From Brevundimonas sp. (GTDB taxonomy: Bacteria > Pseudomonadota > Alphaproteobacteria > Caulobacterales > Caulobacteraceae), in contig NZ_JAUXQZ010000003.1 in the NCBI RefSeq assembly GCF_030682035.1, positions 81,291 through 145,290 of the forward strand: 64,000 nucleotides of DNA, read 5' to 3'. The notes under the pieces were generated by a model. It was not told the origin of the DNA. It saw nothing but the letters and a program-made list of their open reading frames with translations, and did no database searches. Positions 8,699 through 16,648 of the stretch are shown here, piece by piece (the stretch's first letter is position 1; every line of letters begins with the position of its first letter). The position numbers were made by a program, and so were the translations under genes.

Positions 8699-9421
8699 AT
8701 GACCCTCGACGTACGCCTGTTTCCCTGCCTCAATGACAACTACGGCTTTCTGGTCCGGGACCGGGACACCGGGGCGGTCGCCACGATCGATACGCCCGAC
8801 GCGGACGCCATTCTGGCCGACCTGGAGCGCAGCGGCTGGGGCCGGCTCGACCTGATCCTCAACACCCACTGGCACCCCGACCACACCCAGGGCAACGCCC
8901 GGCTGAAGGCCGAAACGGGCTGCGAGATCGTCGGCCCCGAAGAGGTGCGCAAGGCCGCGCCGATCGACCGGATCGTGGCGGGGGGCGGCACGGTCATGCT
9001 GGGAGCCACGGCGCTGGAGGTTGCCGACGCACCCGGCCACACCCTCGGCCACATCGTCTATCGCTCGCCCGCGGACGCCCAGGCCTTCGTCGGCGACGTG
9101 CTGTTCACCCTCGGCTGCGGACGGCTGTTCGAAGGGACGCCGGCGCAGATGTGGAACAGTCTGCAGGTCCTGGCGGGCTGGCCGGACGATACCGTCATCT
9201 GGTGCGCCCACGAATACACCGCCGCCAACGCCCGTTTCGCCCTCAGCGTCGACGACCGACCCGAAATGGCGGCGCGGGCGGCGGAGATTTTCGCGATGCG
9301 GGAGCGCGGCGAGGCTACCGTTCCGACCACCATCGGCGCGGAAAAGGCCTTCAATCCCTTCCTGCGCGCAGGTGACGCCGAGGTCTTTGCGGCCGTGCGG
9401 GCGGCCAAGGACGTGTTCTAG
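8699..9421 (+). CDS. gloB: Hydroxyacylglutathione hydrolase (glyoxalase II)
   Basis: 240 aa. It hydrolyses S-lactoylglutathione to D-lactate and glutathione, the second step of methylglyoxal detoxification. Metallo-beta-lactamase fold with 'NTHWHPDHTQGN' (the THxHxDH metal motif, residues 56-62), 'PGHTLGHIVY', 'GDVLFTLGCGRLFEG' and 'CAHEYTAANARFA', all standard for glyoxalase II. The C-terminal 'EKAFNPFLR' matches the glutathione-binding end of the family. Length is normal. Convergent with, and overlapping by 4 bp, the next gene. Confidence 0.96.
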   Translation: MTLDVRLFPCLNDNYGFLVRDRDTGAVATIDTPDADAILADLERSGWGRLDLILNTHWHPDHTQGNARLKAETGCEIVGPEEVRKAAPIDRIVAGGGTVMLGATALEVADAPGHTLGHIVYRSPADAQAFVGDVLFTLGCGRLFEGTPAQMWNSLQVLAGWPDDTVIWCAHEYTAANARFALSVDDRPEMAARAAEIFAMRERGEATVPTTIGAEKAFNPFLRAGDAEVFAAVRAAKDVF

Positions 9422-10254
9422 CGTCTGGTTGGCGCCGGCGACGCCAGAAAGGCCTGGATCACACGGGCCGACGACGGGCGGCCGGCCACGCCCTGCACCG
9501 GGGCCACCACGATCCGCAGGTCCCCGCGAGCATAAGTGACCGAGGCGCGCTGGCCCTCAACAATGGTGATGCTGCGCAGTCGGTCCAGCGATGACCGGGC
9601 CGTCGGGGAGCGGGCGATCCGGAGAACCGCGTCGGTGGACAGGATCAGGGCCTCGACAGCGAGGCCCTCGGCCTGTCCATCGGTATCGACATTGATCTCG
9701 ATCAGGCGACCCATGGTCTGGCTCAACATGGCGCTGCGCCGGGCCATAAGCTGGAACAGCTGGGTCGGGCCCAGGGTCGGCGGGGTCAGGCTCTGGCCGG
9801 GGCCGGAGAAGGAGGCGGGCGAGCCGCCGGGCGCCTGCGCGGTATAGACGGTCATGCCGCCGCCCGGGGTCACCCGCAGCAGCTGGTCGCCGGCGTCATT
9901 GCGATAGATCACGTCGCCGCGCGGGGCCGCGGTGGGCCGCAGCACCCAGGTCTCGTCCCGGCGGTCGAAACGCAACAGGGGCCGCTGTCCGGACCGGTCG
10001 AGAATGAAGCCCTCGCCGGAATCGGCGACATAGCGGCCGGTCGGGGGCAGGGCACGGGCGGCGGACGCATTGCGGTTGCGCAGGGACTGGCTCTGCTCGG
10101 CCTGGGCGTTGCCCTGGTTCTGGGCTTGGGAGGCGAGGGGCAGCATCGACAGCGCCGCCGCCGCGAGGGCGATCGCCATCGCGGCCGGAAGCGGCGTTCG
10201 TGCCGTTCTGACCCTCGCCGTCAACTCCATGGCGAGCAGTGGTGCGATAGCCAC
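9418..10254 (-). CDS. DUF4908-like exported protein
   Basis: 278 aa from a GTG; an ATG eight codons in (10230) is equally possible. It has an N-terminal signal peptide (hydrophobic 'AAMAIALAAAALSMLPLASQAQ'), then a Gln/Asn-rich stretch and a domain with 'TGRYVADSGEGFILDRSG', 'RGDVIYRNDAGDQLLRVTP' and 'TVYTAQAPGG'. This resembles DUF4908, a family largely confined to Caulobacter and relatives; no function is known. It lies 24 bp downstream of phbB on the same strand, so it is probably co-transcribed, which does not by itself imply a role in polyhydroxybutyrate metabolism. The family label is from memory. Confidence 0.8.
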   Translation of the reverse strand: MAIAPLLAMELTARVRTARTPLPAAMAIALAAAALSMLPLASQAQNQGNAQAEQSQSLRNRNASAARALPPTGRYVADSGEGFILDRSGQRPLLRFDRRDETWVLRPTAAPRGDVIYRNDAGDQLLRVTPGGGMTVYTAQAPGGSPASFSGPGQSLTPPTLGPTQLFQLMARRSAMLSQTMGRLIEINVDTDGQAEGLAVEALILSTDAVLRIARSPTARSSLDRLRSITIVEGQRASVTYARGDLRIVVAPVQGVAGRPSSARVIQAFLASPAPTRR

Positions 10255-10278
10255 GCGGCGGATTTTGGGCAGACCAGC

Positions 10279-11004
10279 TTAGCCGACCAGATACTGACCG
10301 CCGTTCAGGGACAGGGTGCAACCTGTGACATATCCGGCACGTTCGCCGGCCAGCCACGAGACCATGTCGGCGATTTCCTCGCCTTTTCCGAGTCTTCCGA
10401 CCGGAATCTGGGCGATGATTCCGGCCAGGACCTTCTCGTCCATGGCCCCGACCATTTCGGTGTCGATATAGCCCGGCGCGATACAGTTGACCGTGACCCC
10501 CTTGCGCGCGTTCTCCAGCGCCAGTGCCTTGGTGAAGCCGATCATCCCGGCCTTGGCCGCCGAATAGTTGGTCTGGCCGATCTGGCCCTTCTGACCGTTG
10601 ATGGAGCTGATGTTGACGATGCGGCCGAAGCCGCGGTCGCGCATGCCGTTGATGACCTGACGCGTCATGTTGAATACGCTGTCCATGTTCACCCGGATCA
10701 CGTCGGACCACTGCTCCGAGTTCATCTTGTGGAAAAAGCCGTCGCGGGTGATGCCGGCGTTGTTGACCAGGATGTCGATGGGGCCGAGCTGGTCCTCAAT
10801 CTCTTTAACGGCCCGGGCGCAGTCGTCGAACGAGCCGACGTTGCCCTTGACGATGGAGACGCCCAGTTCCTTCGCCGTAGCCTCGGCCGCCTCGACATTG
10901 CCGGAATAGCCGGCGGCGACGAGCATGCCGTCTTCCTTCAGCCGCTGAACGATCGCCTTGCCGATGCCGCGGGTGCCGCCCGTGACCAGAGCCACTCGAG
11001 CCAT
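10279..11004 (-). CDS. phbB: Acetoacetyl-CoA reductase
   Basis: 241 aa short-chain dehydrogenase. It reduces acetoacetyl-CoA to (R)-3-hydroxybutyryl-CoA with NADPH for polyhydroxybutyrate synthesis. 'TGGTRGIGKAIV' (residues 8-19) is the cofactor loop, 'NNAGITRDGFFHKM' is diagnostic of PhbB rather than FabG, and 'SSINGQKGQIGQTNYSAAKA' holds the catalytic Ser, Tyr and Lys. 'NCIAPGYIDTEMV' follows. No phbA or phbC is adjacent; these are often apart in this order. Confidence 0.94.
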   Translation of the reverse strand: MARVALVTGGTRGIGKAIVQRLKEDGMLVAAGYSGNVEAAEATAKELGVSIVKGNVGSFDDCARAVKEIEDQLGPIDILVNNAGITRDGFFHKMNSEQWSDVIRVNMDSVFNMTRQVINGMRDRGFGRIVNISSINGQKGQIGQTNYSAAKAGMIGFTKALALENARKGVTVNCIAPGYIDTEMVGAMDEKVLAGIIAQIPVGRLGKGEEIADMVSWLAGERAGYVTGCTLSLNGGQYLVG

Positions 11005-11133
11005 GTGCGTTTCCTTGTCCCTTGGAGCCGCGTCTGGTGCGGGGCCTTCAAGCGTTACGCTTTAGCGGGATGGCGGTTGCGCGGGAAGTCTCCGTCATTC
11101 CTCCGGAGCGGAGCGACAGGGGAAGGGGGAGGA

Positions 11134-12192
11134 CTAGATCCGCGCCATATCCAGCACGAACCGGTACCGCACGTCCGACTTCTCCAGTCGCGCATAGGCC
11201 TCATTGATCTGATCCGGGGCGATCACCTCGATGTCGCAGGCCAGGCCGTGCTCGGCGCAGAAGTCGAGCATCTCCTGGGTCTCGCGAATGCCGCCGATCA
11301 GCGATCCGGCCACCGCCCGGCGCCGCCACAGCAGGCCCATGGCGTAGACCGGCAGACCCTCGGTGGTCAGGCCCAGCATGACCATGGTCCCGTCCTTGGC
11401 CAGCAACTGGACGTGACTGGCGATCTCGTGCGTGGCCGAGACGGTGTTGATGATCAGGTCGAAGCTCTCGCCCGCCGCCTGCATCGCCGCCTTGTCCGAG
11501 TTGATCAGGAAATGCTTCGCTCCCATCCGCTCGGCGTCCGCCTTCTTGCGGTCCGAGGTTGACAGGACGGTGACCTCCGCCCCCATCGCCGCGGCCTGCT
11601 TGACCGCCATATGACCCAGACCGCCCAGGCCGATCACCGCGACCTTCGACCCCGGCCCGACCTTCCAGTGCTTCAGCGGCGAATAGGTGGTGATGCCAGC
11701 GCACAGCAGCGGCGCGGCGGCGTCCAGCGGGATGCTGTCGGGAATGGTCACGACATAGTTCTGGTCGACCACGATGGCGGTGGAATAGCCGCCCTGGGTG
11801 ATCCTCTGGCCGGTTCCGGCCGCCTTGGGGTCGGGCGAACCATAGGTCTGGACCATGCCGGGCACGCAGTACTGCTCCTCGCCGTCGCGGCAGGGCTGGC
11901 ACTGGCGGCAGCTGTCGACCATGCAGCCGACGCCGACGCGGTCGCCGACCTTGAAGCGGCTGACGTCTGCGCCAATCGCTGTCACCACGCCCGCGATCTC
12001 GTGGCCCGGAACGATCGGATAGCGGGTGTTCCCCAGGTCGTTCTTCACGATGTGCAGGTCGGAGTGACAGACCCCCGCGAATTTGATCTCGATGGCCACG
12101 TCATCCGGACCCGGATCGCGCCGGTTGAAGTCGTAGGGCGACAGGGGCGCGGTGCTGGACGTCGCGGCGAAGGCGCGGGTGGCGATGGGCAT
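11134..12192 (-). CDS. Zinc-dependent NAD(P)-alcohol dehydrogenase (YahK/CAD-like)
   Basis: 352 aa medium-chain dehydrogenase. Catalytic zinc ligands are in 'GVCHSDLH' (about 42) and 'GHEIAGVV' (about 63). The four structural-zinc cysteines are in 'CMVDSCRQCQPCRDGEEQYC' (about 94-113). 'VIGLGGLGHMAVKQAAAMG' is the nucleotide loop, and the following 'STSDRKK' suits NADP(H). The combination 'YSPLKHWKVGPGSKV' is typical of the YahK/cinnamyl-alcohol-dehydrogenase-like aldehyde reductases. Probable aldehyde reductase of broad range. It is monocistronic; a short GC-rich palindromic remnant (about 11090-11133) separates it from phbB. Confidence 0.93.
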   Translation of the reverse strand: MPIATRAFAATSSTAPLSPYDFNRRDPGPDDVAIEIKFAGVCHSDLHIVKNDLGNTRYPIVPGHEIAGVVTAIGADVSRFKVGDRVGVGCMVDSCRQCQPCRDGEEQYCVPGMVQTYGSPDPKAAGTGQRITQGGYSTAIVVDQNYVVTIPDSIPLDAAAPLLCAGITTYSPLKHWKVGPGSKVAVIGLGGLGHMAVKQAAAMGAEVTVLSTSDRKKADAERMGAKHFLINSDKAAMQAAGESFDLIINTVSATHEIASHVQLLAKDGTMVMLGLTTEGLPVYAMGLLWRRRAVAGSLIGGIRETQEMLDFCAEHGLACDIEVIAPDQINEAYARLEKSDVRYRFVLDMARI

Positions 12193-12251
12193 GGGCGGGC
12201 TCCTGAAAGGCCGGGCTCAAGTGTGCGCGCCGATGACCCGGCGCAACGGGT

Positions 12252-13001
12252 TCAGCCCAGCTTTTCGATCAGCGCCTGCGCCGCCGCCGGATTGCGCACC
12301 TTCGCCCCGGCGATGAAATAGGCGAAGACGTCGCCGTTCTTCGCCCAGTCGCGGGTCTGTTTGACGATTCCGTCGAGCTCGGCCGCGGACATGCCGGTCG
12401 GCTCGTCCTCGCGGCTCGACATCAGCCGGGCGTATTTGAACTCCGCGGTGTCCTGATCGATCCGGGGCCACTCCGGCGCCTCCTCGTCGATCGCATAGAC
12501 GATGGCCGCCCCGTATTTCGCGGCCAGGTCGATGAACTGCGCCGTGTCGAACGTCCCGCTGCGGACCTCCAGCGCGTGCCTCAGCCGGACCCCGTCCTTC
12601 TCTTTCGGCAACAGCTTCAGGAAGCCCTCGAAATCGACCGGATCGAATTTCCTGGTGGCCATGAACTGCCAGTTGATCGGCCCCAGCTTGTCGCCCAGCG
12701 CCGTCAGCCCCTGATCAAGGAATCGCCCGACGCTCTCGCCGCCCTCGGACAGCACTTTCCGGTTGGTGCAGAACCGGCTGGCCTTGACCGCGAAGACGAA
12801 ATCGTCGGGCGTCTCGTCGCGCCACTTCATCCAGGTTTCGGGCTTGAAGCCGGAATAGTAGGTGCCGTTGATCTCGAGCGAGGTCAGCTTGCCGGACGCG
12901 TACTCCAGCTCGCGCTTCTGGCTCCATTTCTCAGGATAGAAGACGCCGCGCCACGGCTCATAGGTCCAGCCGCCGATGCCGACGCGAATGGTTCCGGTCA
13001 T
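12252..13001 (-). CDS. DUF72 domain protein (YecE-like)
   Basis: 249 aa from the ATG of MTGTIRVGIGGW. The TIM-barrel family DUF72 is recognised by 'VGIGGWTYEPWRGVFYPEKW', 'SLEINGTYYSGFKPETWMKW', 'DDFVFAVKASRFCTNRK' and 'ALEVRSGTF'. Function is not established; relatives are found near nucleic-acid enzymes. The C-terminal 'DVFAYFIAGAKVRNPAAAQAL' is the usual end. The longer upstream frame to 13280 overlaps the tetR gene and was discarded. It may form one transcript with the small gene and tetR upstream. Confidence 0.93.
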   Translation of the reverse strand: MTGTIRVGIGGWTYEPWRGVFYPEKWSQKRELEYASGKLTSLEINGTYYSGFKPETWMKWRDETPDDFVFAVKASRFCTNRKVLSEGGESVGRFLDQGLTALGDKLGPINWQFMATRKFDPVDFEGFLKLLPKEKDGVRLRHALEVRSGTFDTAQFIDLAAKYGAAIVYAIDEEAPEWPRIDQDTAEFKYARLMSSREDEPTGMSAAELDGIVKQTRDWAKNGDVFAYFIAGAKVRNPAAAQALIEKLG

Positions 13002-13018
13002 GATGGGCTCCGCACAGG

Positions 13019-13162
13019 TCAGTAGGTCAGGAATGCAGCATAGCCCGGATCGGCCAACCGGGAATTGACGAACTCGCCCTGCCGCGCGCGCGTCACCGCA
13101 TAGGCGACGAACGGCTCCAGCGCCGGCAAGACCTCCAAGGGCGCGTCCATGGCCTCGGGCAT
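13019..13162 (-). CDS. Small hypothetical protein (47 aa)
   Basis: A short frame between tetR and the DUF72 gene, beginning 12 bp after the tetR stop and ending 17 bp before the DUF72 start. It begins MPEAMDAPLE and ends GYAAFLTY. About 87% of its codons end in G or C, as in true genes here, so it is either a real small gene or the surviving 3' part of a larger one. No signal peptide, membrane segment or known motif. A second Met at residue 5 could also start it. Confidence 0.4.
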   Translation of the reverse strand: MPEAMDAPLEVLPALEPFVAYAVTRARQGEFVNSRLADPGYAAFLTY

Positions 13163-13174
13163 CTCGCTGTCGCC

Positions 13175-13747
13175 TCAGCCGCCGATCAACATCCGACAGG
13201 CCGCCGTCGCCTGGGCCCTGGCCGCCTCGTCGTCCAGCAGCCGCTTCGAATGGCCGTAGGCCAGCAGTATGCCCTTCCACTGGAACACCAGCGTCTCCAG
13301 CGTGGCATCGTCGGCCTCGGGCCGGAGGGCGTGGAATTCGCGCTTCAGCGTCCGGCCCCAGCGCACCCGGTTGTCCTTCAACTTGTCGCGCAACGGACCC
13401 GGCTGGTCGTCCAGCTCCGTCGCCGCGGCAGTCAGCGGACAGCCGCCGGGCAGATGCTCGCTGTCGTTCCAGGCCAGTTCGCGCTCGAACAATTTGTCGA
13501 GCCGCTCACGACCCGGCTCAAACGGCTCCGCCGGCCTCCAGACCTCGGTCACGAAGCGGTCGGTCATGGCGTCCAGCAGGGCCAGCTGCAGCGTCTCCAT
13601 CGACTGGAAATGCTTCAGCACGCCGCTCTTGGACAGGTTCATCCCGGTCGCGAGATCGCCCAGGCTGACGCCGGTCATGCCGCGCACGCTGACCTGACGC
13701 ATCGCCTCGTCCAGAATTCGCGCCCGGGTGTCCTCGCCCTTGCCCAA
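13175..13747 (-). CDS. TetR family transcriptional regulator
   Basis: 190 aa from a TTG start (13747), chosen because AGAGG (complement of 13756-13760) lies 8 nt upstream and it places the helix-turn-helix near the N-terminus as in the family. The DNA-binding domain runs to about residue 50 ('TRARILDEAMRQVSVRGM', 'SLGDLATGMNLSKSGVLKHF'). The ligand domain contains 'LPGGCPLTAAATELDD', the GGCP pattern of YxaF/LmrA-like repressors. The gene is divergent from a small secreted protein, and a strong inverted repeat lies between them, so it very likely represses itself and that neighbour. The ligand is unknown. Confidence 0.92.
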   Translation of the reverse strand: MGKGEDTRARILDEAMRQVSVRGMTGVSLGDLATGMNLSKSGVLKHFQSMETLQLALLDAMTDRFVTEVWRPAEPFEPGRERLDKLFERELAWNDSEHLPGGCPLTAAATELDDQPGPLRDKLKDNRVRWGRTLKREFHALRPEADDATLETLVFQWKGILLAYGHSKRLLDDEAARAQATAACRMLIGG

Positions 13748-13765
13748 CGAAATTGCCTCTTGACC

Positions 13766-13811
13766 AAAAGTAACCGATCGTGCACTTATCGGTGACCGAC
13801 CGGTTACTTTT
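13766..13811. promoter_or_regulatory. Probable TetR operator region
   Basis: Perfect 11-bp inverted repeat AAAAGTAACCG (13766-13776) and CGGTTACTTTT (13801-13811), 24 nt apart, with a further near-palindrome TCGGTGACCGA (13789-13799) between the arms. All three share a GGTNAC(C) core, consistent with two or more repressor dimers. The site lies just upstream of the tetR TTG start and 45 bp before the divergent gene's ATG. Confidence 0.7.
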
Positions 13812-13855
13812 ATCTCGAACGGGTCGGTTTGGAAAGTCCCTTTGGAGGAAGCGCC

Positions 13856-14161
13856 ATGCTTCTCATGACCCTGATCTCGACGGCGGCCCTGATCTCCGCC
13901 CAACCCGCTCCCGCTGCGCTCGGCGCCGCCGCTGTCCTGGCCGCACCCGGCGAGGCCCGCAGCGAAATCTTCGACGGACGGAACTGGACCTGCGGCCCCG
14001 ACGGCGTCTGTGTCGCCCGCGGCTCCGGCATCTCCCAGCCCGTCACCCGCGAGTGCCGCCGCTTCGTCGCCCGCTTCGGCATGGTCACCCGGTACGAGCG
14101 GGACGGCGCGGCCCTGACCGAGGCGCAGCTGGCCCAATGCAATACCGCGGCGGTCCGGTGA
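13856..14161 (+). CDS. Small secreted Cys-containing protein
   Basis: 101 aa. Start at the ATG preceded by GGAGGA (13845-13850). A short signal-like N-terminus (MLLMTLISTAALISAQ) is followed by a compact domain with 'DGRNWTCGPDGVCVARG', 'VTRECRRFVARFG' and 'LAQCN', four cysteines that could form two disulfides. The layout resembles small exported proteins of Caulobacterales (the CC_3452-type family, recalled and not verified). It is controlled by the operator described just upstream. Its stop overlaps the GTG of the next gene (GTGA), implying translational coupling. Confidence 0.75.
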   Translation: MLLMTLISTAALISAQPAPAALGAAAVLAAPGEARSEIFDGRNWTCGPDGVCVARGSGISQPVTRECRRFVARFGMVTRYERDGAALTEAQLAQCNTAAVR

Positions 14162-14409
14162 GCGCCGCCAATGGCGCTCTTCTGACCCGCATCTTTGAAG
14201 GTCTGGCCGTCGGCGACGGCCGGGCTAAAGGGCGGCCCAACAAGCTGATCGCCCACGACCTGGGGGTCAGCGTCCGGACGGTCGAGATGCACCGGTTACA
14301 CGTGATGGAAAAGCTCCAGACACGCAGTCTGGTGACCGTCTCCAGGCTCTGGGTCGACGCGAGATGGGAGACGTCAGAGGGCCCGTTGGTAGAATTAATC
14401 TACCCTTGA
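14158..14409 (+). CDS. Short LuxR/FixJ-type helix-turn-helix protein
   Basis: 83 aa from a GTG that overlaps the previous stop by 4 bp. Only a LuxR-type DNA-binding domain is present: 'NKLIAHDLGVSVRTVEMHRLHVMEKLQTRSL' region (residues about 27-60), very close to FixJ ('RTVEMHR...VMEKL'). No receiver domain precedes it. The loop 'GDGRAKGR' before the helix-turn-helix is longer than usual. It could be a stand-alone regulator or the leftover of a two-component regulator. Followed by a lower-quality stretch of coding. Confidence 0.65.
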   Translation: MSAANGALLTRIFEGLAVGDGRAKGRPNKLIAHDLGVSVRTVEMHRLHVMEKLQTRSLVTVSRLWVDARWETSEGPLVELIYP

Positions 14410-14632
14410 GACGGAAGTCGCGCCATAGTCTGGTCCGGGGCGTACAAGGATCTCGGAGATCTCCCGCCACCATTGGAATTTTCCTTTCCGGGGCCATGCG
14501 GTCCTGATCTGGGGAGCACTGGGCGCGACACTGCTGGGCGCCCTGACAGCGCTGCACCTGGACCTCGTCATCGCCTTCGGAGACCGGCTCCTGCATCCGA
14601 CCGGTCAGGAGGCCCTGATTCAAACCGCGGCA

Positions 14633-15214
14633 GTGGCGGGCTTGACCGGGCTTGTGTGCTGGGCGGTCTGCGCCCTCATCACGCGCGCCATCCGCCGGGC
14701 GACGCTCAAACCCTATAACGCCCTCGCCGCTCACCTCGAGCGGCTCGCGGAAGGCGAAGTCGATGGCCCCGTCGATCAGCGCGGCTCTGTCCCGGGCGTG
14801 CGCCGCCTGGCGCGCGCCGTCGTCGCCCTCCAGCAAAAGCCGCTTGCGATCCACCGCCCGGAGGCCGGGCCCCGGTTTCGCTACGACAGCCTTTATCACG
14901 ACCCGTCGGAGCGTCGTCTGCTCATGGAGATGCTGATGAGTAGACGGTTCGACCCGGACGGCGATCCCTCCCCCCTTCGGTCCTCCGGGGACGCGGCGCG
15001 GGCCGGGTTCGACAACCCGAGGGGTCTTCCGCAGTCCCGGACGCCGCAAAACGACGGTGGCCTCTCATCCACCAGATTGTCGATCTCGCCGGCGAATTCG
15101 GGCCTTCGGCAGGGCGCGTTCAAGACGGGCCGGCCCTCGCGCCGCTCGTCCTCGCCGCCCCTGGATTTTGCCCCTCATCAGGCGTTGAGGGCCAGGCCCG
15201 ACCCGCCGACCTGA
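14633..15214 (+). CDS. Hypothetical membrane protein with HAMP-like segment (possibly degenerate)
   Basis: The frame is open from 14429, but no ATG, GTG or TTG occurs before the GTG at 14633. The upstream translated stretch contains a good membrane helix ('AVLIWGALGATLLGALTAL') that the GTG start would lose. After 14633 there is a second helix ('GLTGLVCWAVCALITRAI') and a HAMP-like region ('LKPYNALAAHLERLAEGEVD' to 'RRLARAVVALQQ'). The last 70 residues look non-coding in composition. It resembles the membrane-HAMP part of a sensor kinase or chemoreceptor that has lost its output domain. Either a pseudogene or a small membrane protein with an unusual start. Confidence 0.4.
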   Translation: MAGLTGLVCWAVCALITRAIRRATLKPYNALAAHLERLAEGEVDGPVDQRGSVPGVRRLARAVVALQQKPLAIHRPEAGPRFRYDSLYHDPSERRLLMEMLMSRRFDPDGDPSPLRSSGDAARAGFDNPRGLPQSRTPQNDGGLSSTRLSISPANSGLRQGAFKTGRPSRRSSSPPLDFAPHQALRARPDPPT

Positions 15215-15230
15215 CGGCTCGGCCCACGAC

Positions 15231-16592
15231 CTAATAGGCGAAGTCGCGGTACATCCGGCTCACATCCCCCGCCCACTCGCCGTGATACAGCGCCAGCAAC
15301 CGGTCGGCGGGGGTGATTCCGCTATCGGCGATGTCTTCCAGCTCCGCCAGATAGCCGCGCTCATCGACCATGCCGCCCGAGAAGCGGGCGCGGTTCTTCA
15401 GTCCCTCGCGGGCGATGTCGACCAGATCGACGGCCACGTCGCGTACGGACCGCCCGGCCACCTCGGCCTTCAGGCCGAGACGGGTCACGTCGCGGCGCAG
15501 GCGTTCGTGGTCCGCGATGTCCCAGCCCTTGACCAGGTCCCAGGCCGCGGCCAGCGCCGCTCCGTCGTAGAAGACCCCGGCCCACAAAGCCTGCAACGCG
15601 CAGATCCGGCTCCACGGCCCACCGTCGGCGCCACGCATCTCCAGATACGACTTCAGCCGCACCTCGGGGAAAAGCGTCGTCAGGTGGTCGTTCCAGTCCT
15701 TCAGCGTGGCCCGATCGCCGGGCAGGGCGTCGAGTCCGTCGGTCATGAACGACCGGAACGACTGGCCCGACAGGTCGACATAGGTTTCGCCGCGCTTGGC
15801 GAAATACATCGGCACGTCCAGCGCATAGTCGGCGTAGCGCTCAAAGCCGAAGCCGTCCTCGAAGACGAAGTCCAGCATCCCCGTCCGGTCCGGATCGGTG
15901 TCGGTCCAGACATTGGCGCGCGCCGACAGGAAGCCGCTGGGCTTGCCCTCGATGAAGGGCGAACAGGCGAACAAGGCGGTGGCGATCGGCTGCAGCGCCA
16001 GGGACGTGCGGAATTTGGCCACCATGTCGGCCTCGTCCGCGAAATCCAGATTCGACTGGATGGTGCAGGTGCGCAGCATCATGTCGAGGCCCAGCTTGCC
16101 CTTCTTCGGCATATAGGCCCGCATGACGCCATAGCGACCCTTGGGCATGACCGGCACATCCTCGCGCCGCCACATCGGGTCGAACCCGGCGCCGAGGAAG
16201 CCGAGGTTGATCTGGTCGGCAACCTGTTTGACCTCCATCAGATGCTGGCCGGTCTCGTTGCAGATGTCGTGCACGTCCTTCAGCGGCGCGCCCGACAGTT
16301 CGAACTGACCGCCCGGCTCCAGCGAGATGGAGGCGGTCATGCCCTCGTCGTTCCTGCGCTCCAGGGCGATGACGTGGCCGGCCTCCTCAACGGGCGCCCA
16401 GCCGAACCGCTGCAGACCCGTCAGCATGGCCAGAATTCCGCTCTCTCCCTCATAGGTCGGGCGGCGCAGGGTCGAGCGATCAAAGCCGAATTTCTCGTGC
16501 TCGGCGCCGATGCGCCACTGATCCCTGGGCTTGGCGCCCTTCGCCATGGCGCCGATCAGATCGTCCCGGGAAAGCGGCGCGGCGTCGGTCAT
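15231..16592 (-). CDS. gshA: Glutamate-cysteine ligase, class II (plant/alphaproteobacterial type)
   Basis: 453 aa from the ATG of MTDAAPLSRDD; 16 further codons are open upstream. It joins L-glutamate and L-cysteine with ATP, the committing step of glutathione synthesis. Signatures: 'RIGAEHEKFGF' (about 28), 'SISLEPGGQFELSGAP' (about 88), 'GFDPMWRREDVPVMPKGRY', 'RTCTIQSNLDFADEADM'. This is the class that includes plant GSH1, expected in alphaproteobacteria. It lies downstream of rsmE on the same strand (about 56 bp between), so rsmE-gshA may be one operon. It supplies glutathione for gloB upstream. Confidence 0.95.
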   Translation of the reverse strand: MTDAAPLSRDDLIGAMAKGAKPRDQWRIGAEHEKFGFDRSTLRRPTYEGESGILAMLTGLQRFGWAPVEEAGHVIALERRNDEGMTASISLEPGGQFELSGAPLKDVHDICNETGQHLMEVKQVADQINLGFLGAGFDPMWRREDVPVMPKGRYGVMRAYMPKKGKLGLDMMLRTCTIQSNLDFADEADMVAKFRTSLALQPIATALFACSPFIEGKPSGFLSARANVWTDTDPDRTGMLDFVFEDGFGFERYADYALDVPMYFAKRGETYVDLSGQSFRSFMTDGLDALPGDRATLKDWNDHLTTLFPEVRLKSYLEMRGADGGPWSRICALQALWAGVFYDGAALAAAWDLVKGWDIADHERLRRDVTRLGLKAEVAGRSVRDVAVDLVDIAREGLKNRARFSGGMVDERGYLAELEDIADSGITPADRLLALYHGEWAGDVSRMYRDFAY

Positions 16593-16648
16593 GCGTTCAG
16601 CCCTGTTGTCGCGGCTAGATGGGAGAGATCGAGGCTCCACTCAAGGGG

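Noticed and set aside
15000..15025. A T-arm-like sequence (GGGTTCGACAACCC) suggesting a tRNA
   Set aside because: The stem closes on a 4-nt loop and no acceptor, D or anticodon arms can be built around it.
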